From NCBI GenBank assembly GCA_001804705.1, contig MHAY01000036.1:236-54078 (forward strand): a stretch of 53,843 bases of DNA, read 5' to 3'. This stretch comes from Ignavibacteria bacterium RIFOXYC2_FULL_35_21 (GTDB lineage: Bacteria; Bacteroidota; Ignavibacteria; Kapaibacteriales; UBA2268). Each line of letters opens with the position of its first letter. Position 1 is the first letter of the stretch. The notes below the pieces were generated by a model, which saw only the letters and a program-made list of their open reading frames with translations, had not been told where the DNA came from and searched no databases. The position numbers and the translations under genes are program-made. Positions 51,716 to 53,843 of the stretch are shown here, piece by piece.

Positions 51716-53650
51716 ATGGCGACAAATCAGACACAGGCTCCGCCGCCTATTCCGCCGGGTTTTTACCCGCCGTATCAGCCTAAGAAATCCCGCTGGTGGA
51801 TTCCTGTGGTGATTGTGGTTGGAGTGCTTGCTATATTCTTTTTTGTGATAATTGGAATATTCGGAGCTATCGGCTCATCATTTTCAAAAGAGCCTTATGA
51901 AGTTAAATCTAACTCTGTCCTATATCTGGATTTCGGTAAAGTTGTCGGTGAATCTCCCTCAGACAATCCGTTCAGCTTTATGACGGGACAAACAAGCATA
52001 ACATTTTTTGATATTCTCACAGCGATTAAAGCTGCAAAGGATGACAGCAGGATTAAAGGTATTTACTACAAAGCCACACCGAATAATATGGGCTTAGCCC
52101 GTGCTAATGAAATTCAGGATGCTATAAAGGATTTCAAAACATCGGGTAAATTTGTTTACGCCTTCATAGAAACAGGAAGAGAGCAGGATTATTACTTTGC
52201 CCTTCCGGCTGATAAAATCTACATGCCCAGCGAAGGTATTTTAGAGTTGAACGGTTTTGGCGGTGCGTCAATGTTCATGAAGGGCTTTTTAGAAAAAATC
52301 GGCATTGATTTCTATGTTCTTGGTTTCGAGGATTTCAAATCGGCAGGTGAATCAATCTCACGCAAGAATTTCAGTGATTCTTCACGTTACCAGATACAGG
52401 TCATATTGAACCAGCGACTGAAAATGTTTGTCGATGCTGTTGTTGATTACCGCAAGATGGACCGAAAGCTTGTCAATGATGTGTTGAATCGCGGCGTTTA
52501 CACTGCGGATTCTCTCAAAGCACTCGGCTTTATAGATGAATTCATGCAGGAAGCCGATGTCAGGGATATGCTCAAAGAAAAAATATTCGGAAAGACAAAA
52601 CCTGATGATAAAGACAAAAAACTCAGATTGGTCGGCATTTCCAATTATGTTGATGACATACCTGAAGTAAAGAAAGAAAATCTTGCATCTGAGAAAAACC
52701 AGATAGCAATTATCTTTGCAGAAGGAGCTGTGATGGACGAAGGCGGCAATCCTTTCTCATCAGAAAAAGTAATCTGCACAAAAGATATGGTGAAGTATCT
52801 TAAGAAAGCCCGCGAAGATAAAGAAGTAAAAGCAATCATACTGAGAATCAACAGCCCGGGCGGTTCTGTCATTACCTCGGATGCTATTCGCGATGAAATA
52901 ATAAAGACGAAGAAAGTTAAACCTATATTTGCCTCGATGAGCGATATAGCAGGCTCAGGCGGGTATTATATACCTATGGCTTGCGATACGATTATTGCAC
53001 ATCCGGCGACTATCACCGGCTCAATCGGTGTCATTCTTGCTGTTCCGAATATTCACGGATTGCTCAATAATCTCGACATAACCGTTGATACGGTATCGTC
53101 AGGACCTGCCGCAAATACATTAAACGGAATGCTCCCCTATACGGATTTAGAAAAGAAAAAACTTTACAATATCGGCAAATCAATTTATGACAGGTTTGTG
53201 CAAAAAGTAGCTGAACACAGACACAAAACATTCGATGAAACAAGAGCACTCGCAAAAGGCAGGGTCTGGACAGGCGAGGATGCCTTGAAACGCGGACTTG
53301 TTGACGTCAACGGCGGCTTGCTTGATGCTATTACTATTGCGAAGAAGAGAATCGGTGTTCCTGAGAAATTGAAAGTAAGAGTTAAAATATACCCCGAACC
53401 GGAGGATGAAATAGAGGCACTTCTGCGTATGTTCGGTTTCGACAGAGGAAATGATGATGCAGGGTCAGGCAGTTGGTTCAAGCGTACATTTGCTGAGATG
53501 TTCGGATTAAATCAGGACAACATATATTACTTCTATAATTCATTGCCCGACGGAATGAAACAGCAGGTGAATTATATGCTCGACATTCTCGGCATATCGA
53601 AAAAAGAAAAAGCGATGATGGCAATGCCGTATTATATTGATGTGAACTGA
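51716..53650 (+). CDS. sppA: Signal peptide peptidase SppA (67-kDa type)
   Basis: This 644-residue membrane-bound protease of the SppA 67K type has a Pro-rich cytoplasmic start, one transmembrane helix (about 30-52), and two tandem ClpP-fold domains. The likely catalytic Lys is in EDFKSAGE (first domain, about 205), and the nucleophile Ser is in IAGSGGYYIPMA (second domain, about 415). SPGGSVITSDAIRDE and HPATITGSIGV are also present. It cleaves residual signal peptides in the inner membrane. GGAG lies 9 bases upstream of the ATG. A terminator follows at 53705. Confidence 0.95.
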   Translation: MATNQTQAPPPIPPGFYPPYQPKKSRWWIPVVIVVGVLAIFFFVIIGIFGAIGSSFSKEPYEVKSNSVLYLDFGKVVGESPSDNPFSFMTGQTSITFFDILTAIKAAKDDSRIKGIYYKATPNNMGLARANEIQDAIKDFKTSGKFVYAFIETGREQDYYFALPADKIYMPSEGILELNGFGGASMFMKGFLEKIGIDFYVLGFEDFKSAGESISRKNFSDSSRYQIQVILNQRLKMFVDAVVDYRKMDRKLVNDVLNRGVYTADSLKALGFIDEFMQEADVRDMLKEKIFGKTKPDDKDKKLRLVGISNYVDDIPEVKKENLASEKNQIAIIFAEGAVMDEGGNPFSSEKVICTKDMVKYLKKAREDKEVKAIILRINSPGGSVITSDAIRDEIIKTKKVKPIFASMSDIAGSGGYYIPMACDTIIAHPATITGSIGVILAVPNIHGLLNNLDITVDTVSSGPAANTLNGMLPYTDLEKKKLYNIGKSIYDRFVQKVAEHRHKTFDETRALAKGRVWTGEDALKRGLVDVNGGLLDAITIAKKRIGVPEKLKVRVKIYPEPEDEIEALLRMFGFDRGNDDAGSGSWFKRTFAEMFGLNQDNIYYFYNSLPDGMKQQVNYMLDILGISKKEKAMMAMPYYIDVN

Positions 53651-53659
53651 CCTCAATTT

Positions 53660-53688
53660 CCCCCTTTCCTAAAGGTGGACTAAGGGGG
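53660..53688. repeat. CCCCCTT/AAGGGGG dispersed hairpin
   Basis: CCCCCTT at 53660-53666 pairs with AAGGGGG at 53682-53688. It is the same type as the hairpins at 1437, 9764 and 18578. It lies 10 bp after the sppA stop. Confidence 0.6.
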
Positions 53689-53704
53689 ATTATTATATAA
53701 ATAC

Positions 53705-53742
53705 AAATCCTCTTCTGATTGTTCGGGGGAGGATTTTTTTTT
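53705..53742 (+). terminator. Rho-independent terminator after sppA
   Basis: An 8-bp stem AAATCCTC/GAGGATTT (53705-53712 with 53729-53736) and a 16-base loop are followed by a run of nine T's counting the stem end. It lies 55 bp after the sppA stop and is the clearest intrinsic terminator in the window. Confidence 0.7.
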
Positions 53743-53808
53743 ATTTCACACAAAATTGTCTGAACTTGGATTAAGCTGATTAATCGGATTTCGCTGATTT
53801 GATTAACC

Positions 53809-53824
53809 CCACACTTTAGTGTGG
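53809..53824. repeat. CCACACT/AGTGTGG hairpin at window edge
   Basis: A perfect 7-bp inverted repeat with a TT loop, preceded by TTAACC, resembles in style the CCACGACTT hairpins of the nos array. It probably belongs to a related REP-like family. The window ends 19 bases later. Confidence 0.5.
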
Positions 53825-53843
53825 AGGCTGGGATGAGGTGGTG

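Overview
The window looks like chromosomal DNA of an AT-rich Gram-negative bacterium from the Bacteroidota/Chlorobiota/Ignavibacteriota/Kapaibacteriota assemblage. Four large secreted proteins end in type IX secretion (T9SS) sorting domains. The nitrous oxide reductase is a Sec/lipoprotein-type (clade II-like) enzyme with a NosB-like membrane protein. Several lipoproteins and the flagellar export genes fliPQR are also present. The exact genus cannot be read from the sequence. No rRNA, tRNA or CRISPR array was recognised.

Layout. 0-2 kb: a small ORF coupled to an SDH-family (ClpP-fold) protease, then a DUF5618-like pseudogene. 2.0-5.3 kb: a cupin, then an Rrf2-family regulator followed directly by nrfHA (nitrite to ammonia). 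5.5-7.1 kb: a secreted leucine-rich-repeat protein. 7.6-9.7 kb: fliP-fliQ-fliR on the minus strand. 10.2-12.5 kb: an overlapping pair made of a two-helix membrane protein and an ASCH-GNAT-GNAT-like protein. 12.6-28.7 kb: a fructose-6-phosphate aldolase/transaldolase, two paralogous T9SS proteins, a cysteine-synthase-like enzyme with a Cys-rich tail, a WG-repeat protein, a CAP-domain lipoprotein, a glycosyltransferase and two BNR/sialidase-fold T9SS proteins.

28.8-38.4 kb is an accessory zone interleaved with housekeeping genes. It holds a three-gene, overlapping ThaI-like restriction-modification locus, hrcA, a ParDE-type toxin-antitoxin pair with an extra orphan antitoxin, coaD, a HigB/HigA-ImmA module flanked by a duplicated 5' end of coaD, a DUF488-DUF488-dual-OB operon, and a decayed ACP-hotdog gene. 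38.5-46 kb is a complete-looking N2O reduction locus on the minus strand: rrf2, cytochrome c, nosZ, nosB-like, nosL, nosD, nosF, nosY. A 550-bp array of hairpins sits between nosL and nosD. 46.2-53.7 kb carries a fatty-acid-hydroxylase-family protein, an ATPase_2-family ATPase preceded by four palindromic operator-like repeats, a large type IIG-like methyltransferase and SppA.

Functionally, the two Rrf2 regulators share one cysteine arrangement and each sits at the head of a nitrogen-oxide respiration operon (nrf and nos). This suggests parallel NO-responsive control of ammonification and N2O reduction. The most interesting items are the mobile-looking toxin-antitoxin insertion at coaD, the hairpin array inside the nos operon, the palindrome array before the ATPase, the ASCH-GNAT membrane pair, and the DUF488/dual-OB operon.
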